Notes: generated from the letters alone by a model not told the origin. A stretch of 64,000 nucleotides of DNA from VXYL01 sp963665195 (GCA_963665195.1 OY762070.1:2480001-2544000); one strand, 5' to 3'; positions 1 through 8,461 are shown, counted from the stretch's first letter. Program-made: numbers and translations.

Positions 1-412
1 ACCACCCGTCACACAACCGTGCGGCGAACTTCCCCGCCAACTCCGGCTTGCTGAGGTACAGGTCCTCCTTGCGCCGTGCCACGATCCGGCGAGCTCGGGT
101 GTGCCTTAAGGAAAGGAGTTCCAGAAAGCGGGGCTCACGATCCGATAGCAGCCTCAGGGAGCGCATGTAGGCGTCCTTGAGGCTATGCGCTTCAACCACG
201 CTGCCGAACAGCTCGACCCGGAAGGGACCAGTCTGTCGCGTTCTGGCGGGCTGCGCTATTGAAACGGCTAAGGATGCACCGCTGTCGTTTAACCCGAACA
301 CGTCTCGGAGTATCTCATTCTGGGTCTGATCAAAGCCCGTACGTCTCGCCTCGATCTCGCGGTGTACGTCAATGTCGATCTCGATCCGAGTGGTGGACTT
401 GAGCACTTGCAC
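1..412 (-). CDS. Unrecognised protein, N-terminal part (runs off the window)
   Basis: The minus strand is open from a GTG at 412 to the left edge of the window, so about 137 N-terminal residues are visible and the C-terminus is outside. The protein begins VQVLKSTTRIEIDIDVHREI, followed by a segment (EARRTGFDQTQNEILRDVFG) that resembles the short N-terminal DNA-binding or oligomerising segment of SeqA-like and ribbon-helix-helix proteins; that likeness is only suggestive. The rest is Arg-rich. A purine-rich GAAGGG lies just upstream of the GTG, and a near-consensus promoter sits 27 to 55 bases upstream, which supports this start. I do not recognise the family and assign no function. Confidence 0.6.
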   Translation of the reverse strand, partial: MQVLKSTTRIEIDIDVHREIEARRTGFDQTQNEILRDVFGLNDSGASLAVSIAQPARTRQTGPFRVELFGSVVEAHSLKDAYMRSLRLLSDREPRFLELLSLRHTRARRIVARRKEDLYLSKPELAGKFAARLCDGW

Positions 413-438
413 GGCCCTTCGCTTCTTAAGACAAGGCC

Positions 439-467
439 CTTATAAGGCTAGGCATGGCGGATGTCAA
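439..467 (-). promoter_or_regulatory. Sigma-70 promoter with palindrome over the -10
   Basis: On the minus strand TTGACA (467-462) is followed after exactly 17 bases by TATAAG (444-439), close to the sigma-70 consensus. It points at the partial gene starting at 412. The -10 box lies inside a perfect 10-base palindrome, CCTTATAAGG (438-447), which could be an operator for the gene product itself or another regulator; that is inference. Confidence 0.65.
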
Positions 468-511
468 GCTCTTGTTCCATCGGGACTCGCAGGCCGACGC
501 ACCGGTCAAGG

Positions 512-1606
512 TCAGCCCACCGCATACCGCTCGCTCTTCGCAGCGTAATCGAACGTATCGATGCCCGTCTCTGCACGCATGGCCACCGTGGTCTCTTGCG
601 TAGGCGGGTCGAGCGGGATGCCCGTCGCGTCCGCCACCCGCGTGATGCCGTTGAAGCCGGCGGCGACGGTGAGCGCATCCACCATCGCTTGTTCGCCCAT
701 CGCGACGGCAGCTGCTTTCCGGATCGTCGCGAGTTCCTCCCAGCGGCTGTCGATGGCGGCTTCGGTGAGGGCGCGGAGGTGGTCGGCGTGGTCCACGCCC
801 GGGTCCGTGTCCGCCTCGTTCACGGCGCTTAGGTTGTATTGGCGGTTGTCGCGCTGGCCGCTCGCCCGGAGCAGCATCGTGTGCGACGCCGTTCAGTAGA
901 AGCACTGGTTGAGGGCGGAGACGCGCGAGGCGATGAACTCCGCCTGCGGCTGCGACACCGCGAGCGGGATGTCGCGCAGGGCGTAGTGGCCGCGGAATGC
1001 CGTGAAGAAGAGGGCGACCGCGGCCGGCACGCAGCCCATGGAGCGGGCGATGTTCGGGGCGCCGGGCAGGCCGGTCACCGTGGCGGTGCGATCATCGGCG
1101 CGCGTGAGGGGCACCCAAGCGCCGCCGTCCACAACATCCGGTGCCGGTTGACCGGTCGGCCCGCCCGCTTCCGGCGTCGGCAGTTCCGGCAAGGGCAATC
1201 CCAGCGATGCGTGCATGGTGTCCACGATCACCGAGGCGTTCACCACGCCCACCGTCTCGATGTACTGCTCGCGGGAGAGGCCGGCGGCGAGCACATTGTC
1301 GAATACGGTACGCGTGTAGCGGCCGGGGTCCGTGCGCAGGCGGTGGATCATGTCGATGAGCGCGGGCGGGAGGTCGAATCCGGTCGGCCCGTCCGCCGGA
1401 TCATGTTCGCCCTCCACGGCGAACGGCGATAGCGCCGCCTTGCGCTGGGCGCAGAGCTCGCACGTCATGGCGGCGCGGGCCTCGGCCACCATCCGTACCC
1501 GTGCGCCGCCGCTCCAGAACGGACCGGGCGCGCCGATTGCCCGCCAAGCCTCGGCGTGGCGCTCGATCACCTCGGCGCTCAGCGAATACCGGACATCGTC
1601 GTACAT
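512..1606 (-). CDS. AhpD/carboxymuconolactone decarboxylase-like selenoprotein (CxxU)
   Basis: The gene reads 364 residues from an ATG at 1606 (preceded by AGGTAGGAG) through an in-frame TGA at 895-893 to the stop at 512. Codon 238 is the TGA and sits in NQCFY-U-TASHTMLLR, exactly where AhpD-like peroxidases carry the second Cys of their catalytic CxxC followed by xxxH; the motif is therefore C235-F-Y-U238 with His242. Homology-like sequence continues in the same frame after the TGA, and a hairpin suited to act as a bacterial SECIS follows it. A second CxxC (C49-C52) lies in the N-terminal half, so the protein looks like a two-domain member of the family. The likely role is thiol/selenol peroxidase or disulfide reductase chemistry in the cytoplasm; the substrate is unknown. 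Sec-insertion genes (selA, selB, selC) are not in the window. The alternative, a pseudogene broken by one stop, is less likely because of the codon's position. Confidence 0.85.
857..875 (-). promoter_or_regulatory. Candidate bacterial SECIS hairpin
   Basis: Read on the minus strand, GCTGCTC (875-869) pairs over all 7 positions (one U-G) with GAGCGGC (863-857), closing a five-base loop CGGGC. The stem begins 17 bases after the in-frame TGA at 895-893, so the loop lies 24 bases downstream, within the spacing expected for bacterial SECIS elements, and a guanine occupies an early loop position as SelB binding usually requires. It lies inside the coding sequence, as bacterial SECIS elements do. 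Confidence 0.7.
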
Positions 1607-1728
1607 GGAAGCTCCTACCTTCGCGGCGCGGCAAATCATGCGCCCACGGCTTGATGTGTACAAGGCACCGGCGGGCGTGGGTTGAAGTAGCCTTGCCGCC
1701 ACGGCATTGCAACGGGCAGCCAAGGCAC

Positions 1729-2346
1729 ATGGATCGAACTGCAATCGTGGGCGTGACGGAGCATGGCAACTCCGCGGTGCTCGTCACCGTCGCCTCGGAC
1801 GGCGAGCTTCAAGACCGTCGCCGCGTCGACCTGACCGCGCCCGGCCTGCCGAGCCACCCGCACCACCACGAAGGCTCGTGGGCGGTGGGCCGCTACCGCG
1901 ACAGTCCGTGGGCGCGCGAGATCACGCTGCAAGAGGCGATCGACCTTGTCGAACGCGTGCGCGAATCAGCGGCCCAAGGCGCCCGGCGGAGCCTCGAAGC
2001 GGTCGCCGAGGCCGTCCGTGTTCCAATCACCGGCATCGCCCTGCGCATCTGCCCGGAACTGCCGCCCACGGTCGAGGCTTGCATCCGCGACAACCGAGCG
2101 CAAACCGTCGCGGACGCCGTGATGTACCGCAAAGCCCTCGCCGTGGCGGCCGAAGCACGCGGGTGGCGCGTGCATTGGTACGACCGCGACTGGGTCTTCG
2201 ATGCGGCCGCGGCAGCGCTCGGCGTCGAAGAGGCGGCCCCAACGCTGGCCACCATGGGCCGTGCCGTCGGCCCGCCTTGGCAGGCCAAGCACAAACTCGC
2301 CGCGGCGGCAGCAATCGCCACGGGCGCTAAAGCCCTCAGTCGATGA
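1729..2346 (+). CDS. Conserved-looking hypothetical protein with HHHE motif
   Basis: A 205-residue soluble protein starting at the ATG at 1729, divergent from the selenoprotein gene with a 122-base gap. It opens with a short strand-turn-strand segment (DRTAIVGVTEHGNSAVLVTV) and has a His cluster, SHPHHHEGSW, at residues 42-51 that could bind metal. The middle is helical and Ala/Arg-rich, and the C-terminal third contains WRVHWYDRD and a Lys-containing tail. The strand order recalls RNase H-like folds, but no catalytic signature is clear and I do not assign a function. Its last 11 bases overlap the end of the convergent serine-hydrolase gene. Confidence 0.7.
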   Translation: MDRTAIVGVTEHGNSAVLVTVASDGELQDRRRVDLTAPGLPSHPHHHEGSWAVGRYRDSPWAREITLQEAIDLVERVRESAAQGARRSLEAVAEAVRVPITGIALRICPELPPTVEACIRDNRAQTVADAVMYRKALAVAAEARGWRVHWYDRDWVFDAAAAALGVEEAAPTLATMGRAVGPPWQAKHKLAAAAAIATGAKALSR

Positions 2347-3583
2347 TCGCTTGCCGGATCGCGTTCTCGAAGGCGTGGTGCGTGGGCGCGTGGTACTGCT
2401 GCACCATGAGCACCGCGGCAATCTCCTCGGCAGGGTCCGTCCAGGACATGGTGCCGAACGCGCCCTGCCAGCCGAATGCGCCAGGGCCGCGGCGACTGTC
2501 GGCGGCGATGGGGTCCAGCACCACGGAGACGGTGTAGCCGTAGCCCAGCCCGTCCTCGTTGCGGCCCATGCCGCGGTAGAGACCGCCCACGTGGTTGCTG
2601 CCGAACATCGCCACGGAGCGCGGGCTGAGCAGCCGCTGGCCGAAGAGTTCGCCGCCGCTGGCCAGCATCTGCTGGAAGTGGAGGTAGTCCTTCGCCGTGC
2701 TCGTGAGCCCGTAGGAGCCGGAGAAGTAGGTCGTCTCGGCGGTCCAGCGCGAGGGGTCCCGGTCCTTGATGGCGACGCGCCGCGACTCCTTCTCCGGCGG
2801 TAGGTTGTAGTGCGTGTCGTGCATCTGCAACGGATCGAGAATGCGCGTCTGCACGAAGTCCTGATAGGGCATGTCCGAGACGATCTCGATGATCCGCGCG
2901 ACCACGTCCAGCCCGTGGGCCCCGCTGTAGGCCCAGCGCGTACCGGGGTGGAAGTCCAGCGCCATAGTGCCGAGTGTGGGAATGTAGCCTGCAAGCGTGT
3001 CCCGCTCGGGCTCCTGTCCGTACGCCGCCGCCGATCCCAGGCCGCCGCTGGCGAGCCCGGACGTGTGCGTCAGCAGGTGCTGGATGGTGATCTCCGTCTG
3101 CGCGGGGACCAGCCGATGCTCCGGGATGTTCTGCCAGTCGATGCGCTCGGGGATGATGTCCTCGTCCGCCAGCTCCTTCAGCACCGCCACCTGCGGGTCC
3201 GCGAACTCGGGGATGTACTTCGAGACCGGATCGCTCGGCCGAATCAGCCCCTCCTCGATCATCATCATCGCGGCGACGCCGAGTACGGGCTTGGTCGAGG
3301 ACATCATGATGAAGAGGGCGTCCGGGGCCATCGGCCGCTCGGCCTCGACATCCATCAGCCCGTGGATCTCGAAGTGGACCAGCTTGCCGCGCCGTGCCAC
3401 CGCCGTCACCGCGCCTTGGATGTGGCCGGCATCGATCTGACGCTGCATAGCCGCGTTGATGCGCAGCAGGCGCTCGGCAGACATGCCAACGGACTCCGGC
3501 TCGGCAGCGGGAATCTCGGTAGCGCAGATGGTGAACGCCGAGAAGGCCAGGACGGCCGCGGCAAGTGCTCCGTTCAGACGCAT
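2336..3583 (-). CDS. Secreted serine hydrolase, beta-lactamase/esterase family
   Basis: A 415-residue protein of the class C beta-lactamase/penicillin-binding-like family, usual length for esterases of the EstB type. Residues 1-27 form a signal peptide, so it acts in the periplasm. The nucleophile motif SxxK is S95-S-T-K98, and a Y-S-G motif in WAYSGAHG stands where the family's YxN tyrosine lies. An HTSGL block typical of the family follows the first third. Members of this family may be esterases, D-aminopeptidases or beta-lactamases; nothing here decides the substrate. The start is the ATG at 3583, followed upstream by a GAGGGAGAAA ribosome site. Confidence 0.85.
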   Translation of the reverse strand: MRLNGALAAAVLAFSAFTICATEIPAAEPESVGMSAERLLRINAAMQRQIDAGHIQGAVTAVARRGKLVHFEIHGLMDVEAERPMAPDALFIMMSSTKPVLGVAAMMMIEEGLIRPSDPVSKYIPEFADPQVAVLKELADEDIIPERIDWQNIPEHRLVPAQTEITIQHLLTHTSGLASGGLGSAAAYGQEPERDTLAGYIPTLGTMALDFHPGTRWAYSGAHGLDVVARIIEIVSDMPYQDFVQTRILDPLQMHDTHYNLPPEKESRRVAIKDRDPSRWTAETTYFSGSYGLTSTAKDYLHFQQMLASGGELFGQRLLSPRSVAMFGSNHVGGLYRGMGRNEDGLGYGYTVSVVLDPIAADSRRGPGAFGWQGAFGTMSWTDPAEEIAAVLMVQQYHAPTHHAFENAIRQAIID

Positions 3584-3604
3584 GGTTTCTCCCTCAAAGG
3601 CTGG

Positions 3605-3865
3605 TCACGCGAGCGGAACCAGGACAATGTTGGCCCCACGACGCCAATCGGCGAGTTCCGGGTCTGCTTGGATATCCTCGATGGACCGCGGCGGCGGAAT
3701 GGGATCGCCTTCCTCGCAAAGGCCCTCAATGTGGAAGGCCAACGCCTCGCGACCGTGGCGAACGGCGGCGTCCAACGTATCCCCGACCGCCACGCAGCCC
3801 GGAAAGTCAGGGAAACTGACGCCGTAGACGCCGTCGTCCTGGTGAATGAAGGATGCGTACCGCAC
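3605..3865 (-). CDS. HicB-like antitoxin, apparently without HicA
   Basis: An 86-residue protein with the HicB signature: an N-terminal beta strand pair ending in VSFPDFPGCVAVGDTLDAA, then a helix containing REALAFHIEG. It starts at GTG 3865. HicB proteins normally neutralise the small RNA-cleaving toxin HicA, whose gene would be expected directly upstream or downstream. No HicA-like reading frame is visible in 3866-3966 or below 3605, so this is a solitary HicB, possibly a free-standing regulator or a degraded toxin-antitoxin locus. It lacks an obvious C-terminal DNA-binding domain. Confidence 0.8.
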   Translation of the reverse strand: MRYASFIHQDDGVYGVSFPDFPGCVAVGDTLDAAVRHGREALAFHIEGLCEEGDPIPPPRSIEDIQADPELADWRRGANIVLVPLA

Positions 3866-3875
3866 TCTGCTCGTT

Positions 3876-3899
3876 CTCCCGTACTCCCGTACTCCCGTA
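3876..3899. repeat. Three tandem copies of an 8-base unit
   Basis: The unit CTCCCGTA is repeated exactly three times in a row just upstream of the hicB start. It could be slippage-prone spacing in the hicB promoter or a set of binding sites; function is unknown. Confidence 0.8.
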
Positions 3900-3966
3900 C
3901 ATCAAGTGCCCAAATCTGCCGCCGGATCGTATAAGATGGCCCGCTTGTCTGCTACTTCACTGATGC

Positions 3967-6465
3967 ATGCGCCCACTTCCCGCCTTTCTCGTTGCCGGCC
4001 TGCTCGCCGGTGCCGCCAACGCCGCAACCCAATCACCCCCCAGACCCGCCGCCCCCGCCGCGAACGCGGTTCCGGCGCCCGCGCCCATTGGGGAACGCCT
4101 CAAGCTGGTGGCCGAGCATGGCGGCCAGGCCATCGCGGTCACCCATTTCGACGAAGTGGACATCCGGCTGGACGGGCGCTTGGACGAGCCCGTCTGGGCC
4201 GAGCTGCCGGGCTACGACAACATGCTGCTAGTAGAGCCGGACACCTTGGCGCCGGCACGCTTTCGAACCGTCGCCCGCTTCCTGTACACGGATCGAGGCC
4301 TGTACGTCGGCGTGTGGAACGAGCAGCCGCCGGAGACGCTCATTCAGCGCCTCTCGTCCCGCGACGACTACATCAACCGCGACGGCTGGGGAATCACTCT
4401 CGACACTTCCGGCGAGGGTCTGTACGGCTACTGGTTCAACATCAACCTCGGCGGCTCGGTGCTGGACGGCAAGGTGGCGCCGGAGCGGACCTTCACGCGC
4501 GAATGGGACGGGCCTTGGGACAGCGCCACGGCCGTGGTCGCGGACGGCTGGAGCCTGGAGGTCTTCCTGCCGTGGTCGATGATGACCATGCCGCAGGCGG
4601 ACGGCGAGCGCACCATGGGCATCTACACCAACCGCAAGGTGGCCTATCTCAACGAACGCTGGGGCTGGCCCGCGCTGCCGTTCAGCGGCGCGCGCTTCAT
4701 GTCCGCGCTGCAACCCATCAACCTGCCGGGCGTGAAACCGAAGCGGCAACTGGCCTTCTTCCCCTACGCCGCCGCAGGCGTCGACAACTCGCGCGGCGAC
4801 ACCGGGCACAGCGCGGGGGTCGATGTGTTCTGGCGCCCGTCGTCGAACTTCCAGGTCACCGCCACGGCATACCCGGATTTCGGCGCCGTGGAATCGGACG
4901 ACGTGGTGGTGAACCTGACCGCCCGCGAGACCTACTTCCCGGAGAAGCGGCTCTTCTTCATGGAGGGCAACGAGATCTTCACCACCTCGCCGCGGTCGCG
5001 CATGTACTCGGGCAGCGGCGGCAGCGGGGCGCGCAGTTCGCGCTCGAGCAGCTTCAGCCGAACACCTTCGTCCGTCTTGAATACGCGCCGCATCGGCGGT
5101 GCGCCCATCGGCATCGAAGTGCCGGACGATGTCACCATTGCCGGCCCGGAACGATCCCGCCCGTCCGAGCTGCTCGGCGCAGCCAAGGTCACGGGCCAGA
5201 ACGGCCCGATCCGCTACGGCGTGCTCGGCGCCTTCGAGGCGGACCCGGAACTGCGCGGCGAGCGCGACGACGGCACGGCGGTTACCGTGGTGGGCGACGG
5301 CCGCAACTTCGGCGTCGGCCGCATCCTCTACGAGCGCAGCGGCGACAGCCGGGCGTCGGTCGGCTACATCGGCACGCTGGTGGACCATCCGAGCGTCCGC
5401 GCCCGGGTGGACGGCGTGGATGCGCATCACCTCAGCCGCAACGGCAAGTGGCGCACGGACGTGCAATACATGCGCAGCGACGTGGACGGCACTACCGGCG
5501 AAGGGGTCTGGGCGGACGTGCAGTACACGGCGCGGCGCGGCCTGACGCACTCGCTGACGCTCGACTACCAGGACGACACGCTGGACATCGGCGACCTCGG
5601 CTTCCTCAGCCGCAACGACATGATCGGCGGGCGCTTCTCCACCATGATGTCGCGCTCGGATCTGGACTGGCTGCGGCGCTGGTCCGGCGGTCTCACCTTC
5701 GGCCATTACGTGAACGGCGCGGGTCAGCGCGTCTCCGCCGGGGCCTTCATGTACAACAGCTTCGAACTCAACAGCGGCAACCGCATCCGCGCCATCGCCA
5801 ACTACTTCGCGCCGCAGTGGGAAGACCTCGAAAGCCGCGGCAACGGCGTCTACCGGGTGCGCGGCCGACGCGCGCTGGACGTCTCCTACGGCACGGACAG
5901 CAGCAAGCCGTTCAGTTGGAGCGTGCAGCTGAGCGCGATGGACGAGGACATCGAGAGCCATATGGTGGGCCTCAGCGCCGGTTTCACCTACAAGCCGATG
6001 GATCGCTTCTCGCTCGACATGGACCTGACGCGCCGCGAGCAGGATGCCTGGCTGCTGTGGCAGGGCAACGCCAACTTCGCCACCTACGCGGCGGCGACGT
6101 GGCAGCCGAAAGTGGCGATGGACTTGTTCCTGAGCGCCCGCCAGCAGCTCCGATTCACCATGCAATGGGCCGGCATCCGGGCCACTGAGCAGCAGTTCTA
6201 CCGCATCCCCGAACACGGCGGCGAGCTGGTGGGGACAGCCGAAGATCCCACCGACGACGCCGGCTTCACCATCAGCCGCCTAACGGCACAGCTCCGCTAC
6301 CGCTGGGAAATCGCGCCGCTGTCAGACCTTTGGGTGGTGTACACGCGCGGCAGCAACCTGGACAACCGCATCCACGACGGCTTCGACAACCTGTTCCAGG
6401 ACGCGCTGCTGGAACCGATTGTGGACATGCTGGTGGTGAAACTGCGGTATCGGCTGGGCGGGTGA
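3967..6465 (+). CDS. DUF5916 outer-membrane protein with CBM9-like domain
   Basis: An 832-residue exported protein. Residues 1-19 are a clear signal peptide ending AANA, followed by a Pro/Ala-rich linker (20-45). The first third (IDIRLDGRLDEPVWAELPG onward) matches the carbohydrate-binding family 9-like domain seen at the N-terminus of DUF5916 proteins. A marker block, ARETYFPEKRLFFMEGNEIF, begins near residue 318. The remainder is strand-rich with alternating polar and aromatic residues and ends KLRYRLGG, consistent with an outer-membrane beta barrel. A low-complexity Ser/Gly stretch lies around residues 345-365. The role is unproven: such proteins are often near hydrolases or transporters and may bind polymers at the surface. 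The gene appears to stand alone. Confidence 0.85.
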   Translation: MRPLPAFLVAGLLAGAANAATQSPPRPAAPAANAVPAPAPIGERLKLVAEHGGQAIAVTHFDEVDIRLDGRLDEPVWAELPGYDNMLLVEPDTLAPARFRTVARFLYTDRGLYVGVWNEQPPETLIQRLSSRDDYINRDGWGITLDTSGEGLYGYWFNINLGGSVLDGKVAPERTFTREWDGPWDSATAVVADGWSLEVFLPWSMMTMPQADGERTMGIYTNRKVAYLNERWGWPALPFSGARFMSALQPINLPGVKPKRQLAFFPYAAAGVDNSRGDTGHSAGVDVFWRPSSNFQVTATAYPDFGAVESDDVVVNLTARETYFPEKRLFFMEGNEIFTTSPRSRMYSGSGGSGARSSRSSSFSRTPSSVLNTRRIGGAPIGIEVPDDVTIAGPERSRPSELLGAAKVTGQNGPIRYGVLGAFEADPELRGERDDGTAVTVVGDGRNFGVGRILYERSGDSRASVGYIGTLVDHPSVRARVDGVDAHHLSRNGKWRTDVQYMRSDVDGTTGEGVWADVQYTARRGLTHSLTLDYQDDTLDIGDLGFLSRNDMIGGRFSTMMSRSDLDWLRRWSGGLTFGHYVNGAGQRVSAGAFMYNSFELNSGNRIRAIANYFAPQWEDLESRGNGVYRVRGRRALDVSYGTDSSKPFSWSVQLSAMDEDIESHMVGLSAGFTYKPMDRFSLDMDLTRREQDAWLLWQGNANFATYAAATWQPKVAMDLFLSARQQLRFTMQWAGIRATEQQFYRIPEHGGELVGTAEDPTDDAGFTISRLTAQLRYRWEIAPLSDLWVVYTRGSNLDNRIHDGFDNLFQDALLEPIVDMLVVKLRYRLGG

Positions 6466-6578
6466 GGATTGCGCACAGCAGCGCACCGACCATGCTTGAC
6501 ATGAGCTTTGCCCATGGTACGGTTCGAGCGTTCCCGTTACGGCGGGCTTGAGAGACTGCCAGCGATGGCAGCCGCCTT

Positions 6579-6608
6579 CGGCCTCACGCTCCACGGAGCG
6601 TGAGGCCG
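6579..6608. terminator. Perfect 14-bp inverted repeat, probable hairpin terminator
   Basis: Positions 6579-6592 are exactly complementary to 6595-6608, leaving two bases between the arms. It lies 113 bases after the DUF5916 stop and 55 bases beyond the end of the convergent mazF-like gene, a natural place for a bidirectional terminator. There is no T-run on either side, so it may instead be a stabilising 3' hairpin or a protein-binding palindrome. Confidence 0.5.
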
Positions 6609-6663
6609 GGGTGCGTTCCGACCAGTGCGCAACGCCTTAAGGGCGATCACTGAGCCACTGGCA

Positions 6664-7059
6664 CTAGGTGCCGCCGCCCAGCCCGGCAAGAATGCCCTTG
6701 AATATCCGGTCCATATCGCGCTCGGTCACGAAGCTCCTGCCATGCCATCGAGGACCTCCCTCCGGTCTTCGGTCATGAACCCGATCCAGACGAGCCGTGC
6801 TCAACGTATAGAGCATGTCGCACTTCGCCCACGCCGGCCTAGCCTTGAGCGGCAGGGGTAGGGACTCCGGGTCCAAGAGCGGGTGGTACGGCAGATCCGA
6901 GGGTCTTGTACTCAAAGGCACGACGGTCACGAGCCTTGGATCTCGATCCAGACGAGGCGACACGACCACCACGGGCCGTGACTTCACCATTTCGGGGACC
7001 TTCCGAAAGGTGAAATCACACATGAGCACCTGCCCACGTCTAGGTTGGAATCTCAGCAT
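6664..7059 (-). CDS. MazF/PemK-family toxin, no antitoxin visible
   Basis: A 131-residue protein with the PemK/MazF fold signature: GQVLMCDF near the N-terminus (family G-D/Q-V...F), then KSRPVVVVSP, and VTVVPLSTRP (residues about 44-53). MazF enzymes are ribosome-independent mRNA endonucleases held inactive by a co-encoded antitoxin. No small antitoxin gene is seen upstream (7060-7146) or downstream, so this is an orphan or relies on an antitoxin elsewhere. The second half (KARPAWAKCDMLYTLSTARLD) also fits the family's C-terminal strand. Expected to act in the cytoplasm. Confidence 0.75.
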   Translation of the reverse strand: MLRFQPRRGQVLMCDFTFRKVPEMVKSRPVVVVSPRLDRDPRLVTVVPLSTRPSDLPYHPLLDPESLPLPLKARPAWAKCDMLYTLSTARLDRVHDRRPEGGPRWHGRSFVTERDMDRIFKGILAGLGGGT

Positions 7060-7146
7060 CTGTCTACTCCTGCTTGTTGCAGAGGCCCGGAACCCGGCAC
7101 CCTAGCACGGTGACGGACCACTCAGCATATTTGCTGGCCATCGCCA

Positions 7147-7866
7147 TCACGCCGATGGTGCCTTGAACCCCCCAATCTCCCCACAGATCCGTTCCGCGAA
7201 GGCGATGCAGCGGTGGTCGCGGTAGGGGGCGCTGACGGCTTGCAGGCCGATGGGGAGGCCGTCGCGCTCCGCGGGACCCGTCGGGAAGACCGTGCTCGGC
7301 AGGTAGGCGTTGACCACCATGCCGGCCCACAGGAGCTGCTGGAAGTACGGCTGCCGGGTCCCGTTCACCTCGAGCGTGCGGTCGCGGAAGGGGCGGTGGT
7401 CGTGGGGGAAGGCGGTGGTGGCCATCTGCGGGCAGACGAGGATGTCCCAGTCCTCGAAGAACCGCGCCCAGGCGCGGCGCAGCTTCTCGCGGCGGGTGTT
7501 GGTGCGGATCCACTCGCGGTGGCCCATCATCGCGGCGCGGGCCGTGACGGCGTCGCGGGAGAGGTCGCTTGGGTCCAGCCCATCGACCACCTGCTGCATG
7601 CGTTCCTCCGCCTCGGGCGTCATCGCGCCGCTCATCACGGCGTTCAGCAGCGTGGCGTAGTTGCGGTCCGCGGCGGCGAGGTCGAAGTCCGGGCGGGCAT
7701 CGAACGAAACCGTGGCGCCGGTCTTCCCCAATGCCTCGCCCACCATCCGCACGCGGGCGGCGATCTCCTCGTCCACCGGCGCGAGTTCGTCCGTCGGCCA
7801 GAGCGCGACGCGCAGGTCGGCCAAGGAGTCGAAGTCCGCGGCAGGCAGTTCCAGACGCCACGCCAA
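7147..7866 (-). pseudogene. Truncated duplicate of the amidase 3' half
   Basis: This 239-codon stretch is nearly identical in DNA and protein to the last half of the intact amidase gene at 9982-11430 (matching 9982-10701, constant offset 2835). It has lost everything N-terminal to AWRLELP, including the catalytic Lys and the Ser-cisSer pair, so it cannot be an active amidase. The few differences cluster at the extreme 3' end (final residues GEIGGFKAPSA versus EEVGGFSAPLD). It could still be translated from a TTG at 7866, but there is no reason to think so. It forms the left arm of a direct repeat around a two-gene cassette. Confidence 0.9.
7147..7866. repeat. Left arm of ~720-bp direct repeat (amidase 3' half)
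   Basis: Same orientation and nearly the same sequence as 9982-10701. Identity stops abruptly at about 7866-7870. Recombination between the two arms would delete the 2.8 kb holding the YwgA-like and HD-domain genes and leave one intact amidase gene. Confidence 0.9.
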
Positions 7867-7884
7867 GGCCCAGATGCAGGGGGG

Positions 7885-7923
7885 TTGAGCGCGGAGCTAG
7901 CCTACAAGCCGATGGATCGCTGG
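7885..7923 (+). pseudogene. Tiny remnant of a DUF5916-like gene
   Basis: In frame on the plus strand this reads LSAELAYKPMDRW, closely matching LSAGFTYKPMDRF in the intact DUF5916 gene; 21 bases (7901-7921) are identical to 5987-6007. It sits exactly at the junction between the truncated amidase and the YwgA-like gene. It looks like debris from a second DUF5916-family gene; the length is short, so chance conservation is not excluded. Confidence 0.35.
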
Positions 7924-7930
7924 ACCGCAG

Positions 7931-8461
7931 CTAGCCGCCGTCGGGTGACCCACGTAGAGCGTCTAGCCCGAGGTCATCGAGCAATTCGCGCGCCCAATCA
8001 AGATTCTCCGGGGTGGCCTTTCGCGACTTCCGGAGCTTGAGCTCATCCACAACATGGTCCCCGTAAATCCCCTGCCGTTGGAGAAAGGCCGCTGTCGCCG
8101 AGAGTTCTAGCGCCACGCTGGACGCTCGCTTCGTCCTGTCGACCACGCGACTGGCTTCGGCCTGCGAGAGCTCGCCAATGCCGGCTGAAGGCCGCGCGTT
8201 GGTTGCCCTGAAAATCGTATACCGTACCCCGTAGCGCCCCAGTCGCTCTTTAGTGGTGATCAAGCCTCCCGCTTCGGCGTCGATGCACCCATCGGCGAGC
8301 TGGAACGAATACGGCCCGTAGTGGTGGTAGAAGAAGTCCAGTTCATCCAGCTTGGCGCCGCAGCAATGGACCAAGTACGCCTGCTTCTGCAGCCGCGTGC
8401 TGCCCACGAGTTCGCCGCCGTTGAGCACGACGAGATTGACCACCACCGTCTCGGGGTTCAT
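7931..8461 (-). CDS. YwgA-like protein
   Basis: A 176-residue cytoplasmic protein resembling Bacillus YwgA: an N-terminal helix ending GSTRLQKQAYLVHC, a turn with FFYHHYGPYSFQL, and a charged C-terminus. YwgA-type proteins are of unknown function and are often encoded next to an HD-domain phosphohydrolase (ywfO in Bacillus), as here: the start overlaps the HD gene's stop by 4 bases (ATGA at 8461-8458), so the two are almost certainly co-translated. The fold around YGPYS is shared with several regulators and antitoxins of the Panacea/SocA type, which hints at a controlling or sensing role for its partner; that is inference. Confidence 0.7.
   Translation of the reverse strand: MNPETVVVNLVVLNGGELVGSTRLQKQAYLVHCCGAKLDELDFFYHHYGPYSFQLADGCIDAEAGGLITTKERLGRYGVRYTIFRATNARPSAGIGELSQAEASRVVDRTKRASSVALELSATAAFLQRQGIYGDHVVDELKLRKSRKATPENLDWARELLDDLGLDALRGSPDGG

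Noticed and set aside
512..877. Calling the 121-residue ORF as a separate gene
   Set aside because: It continues the upstream AhpD-like frame exactly across a single TGA placed at the catalytic Cys; it is the C-terminal part of a selenoprotein.
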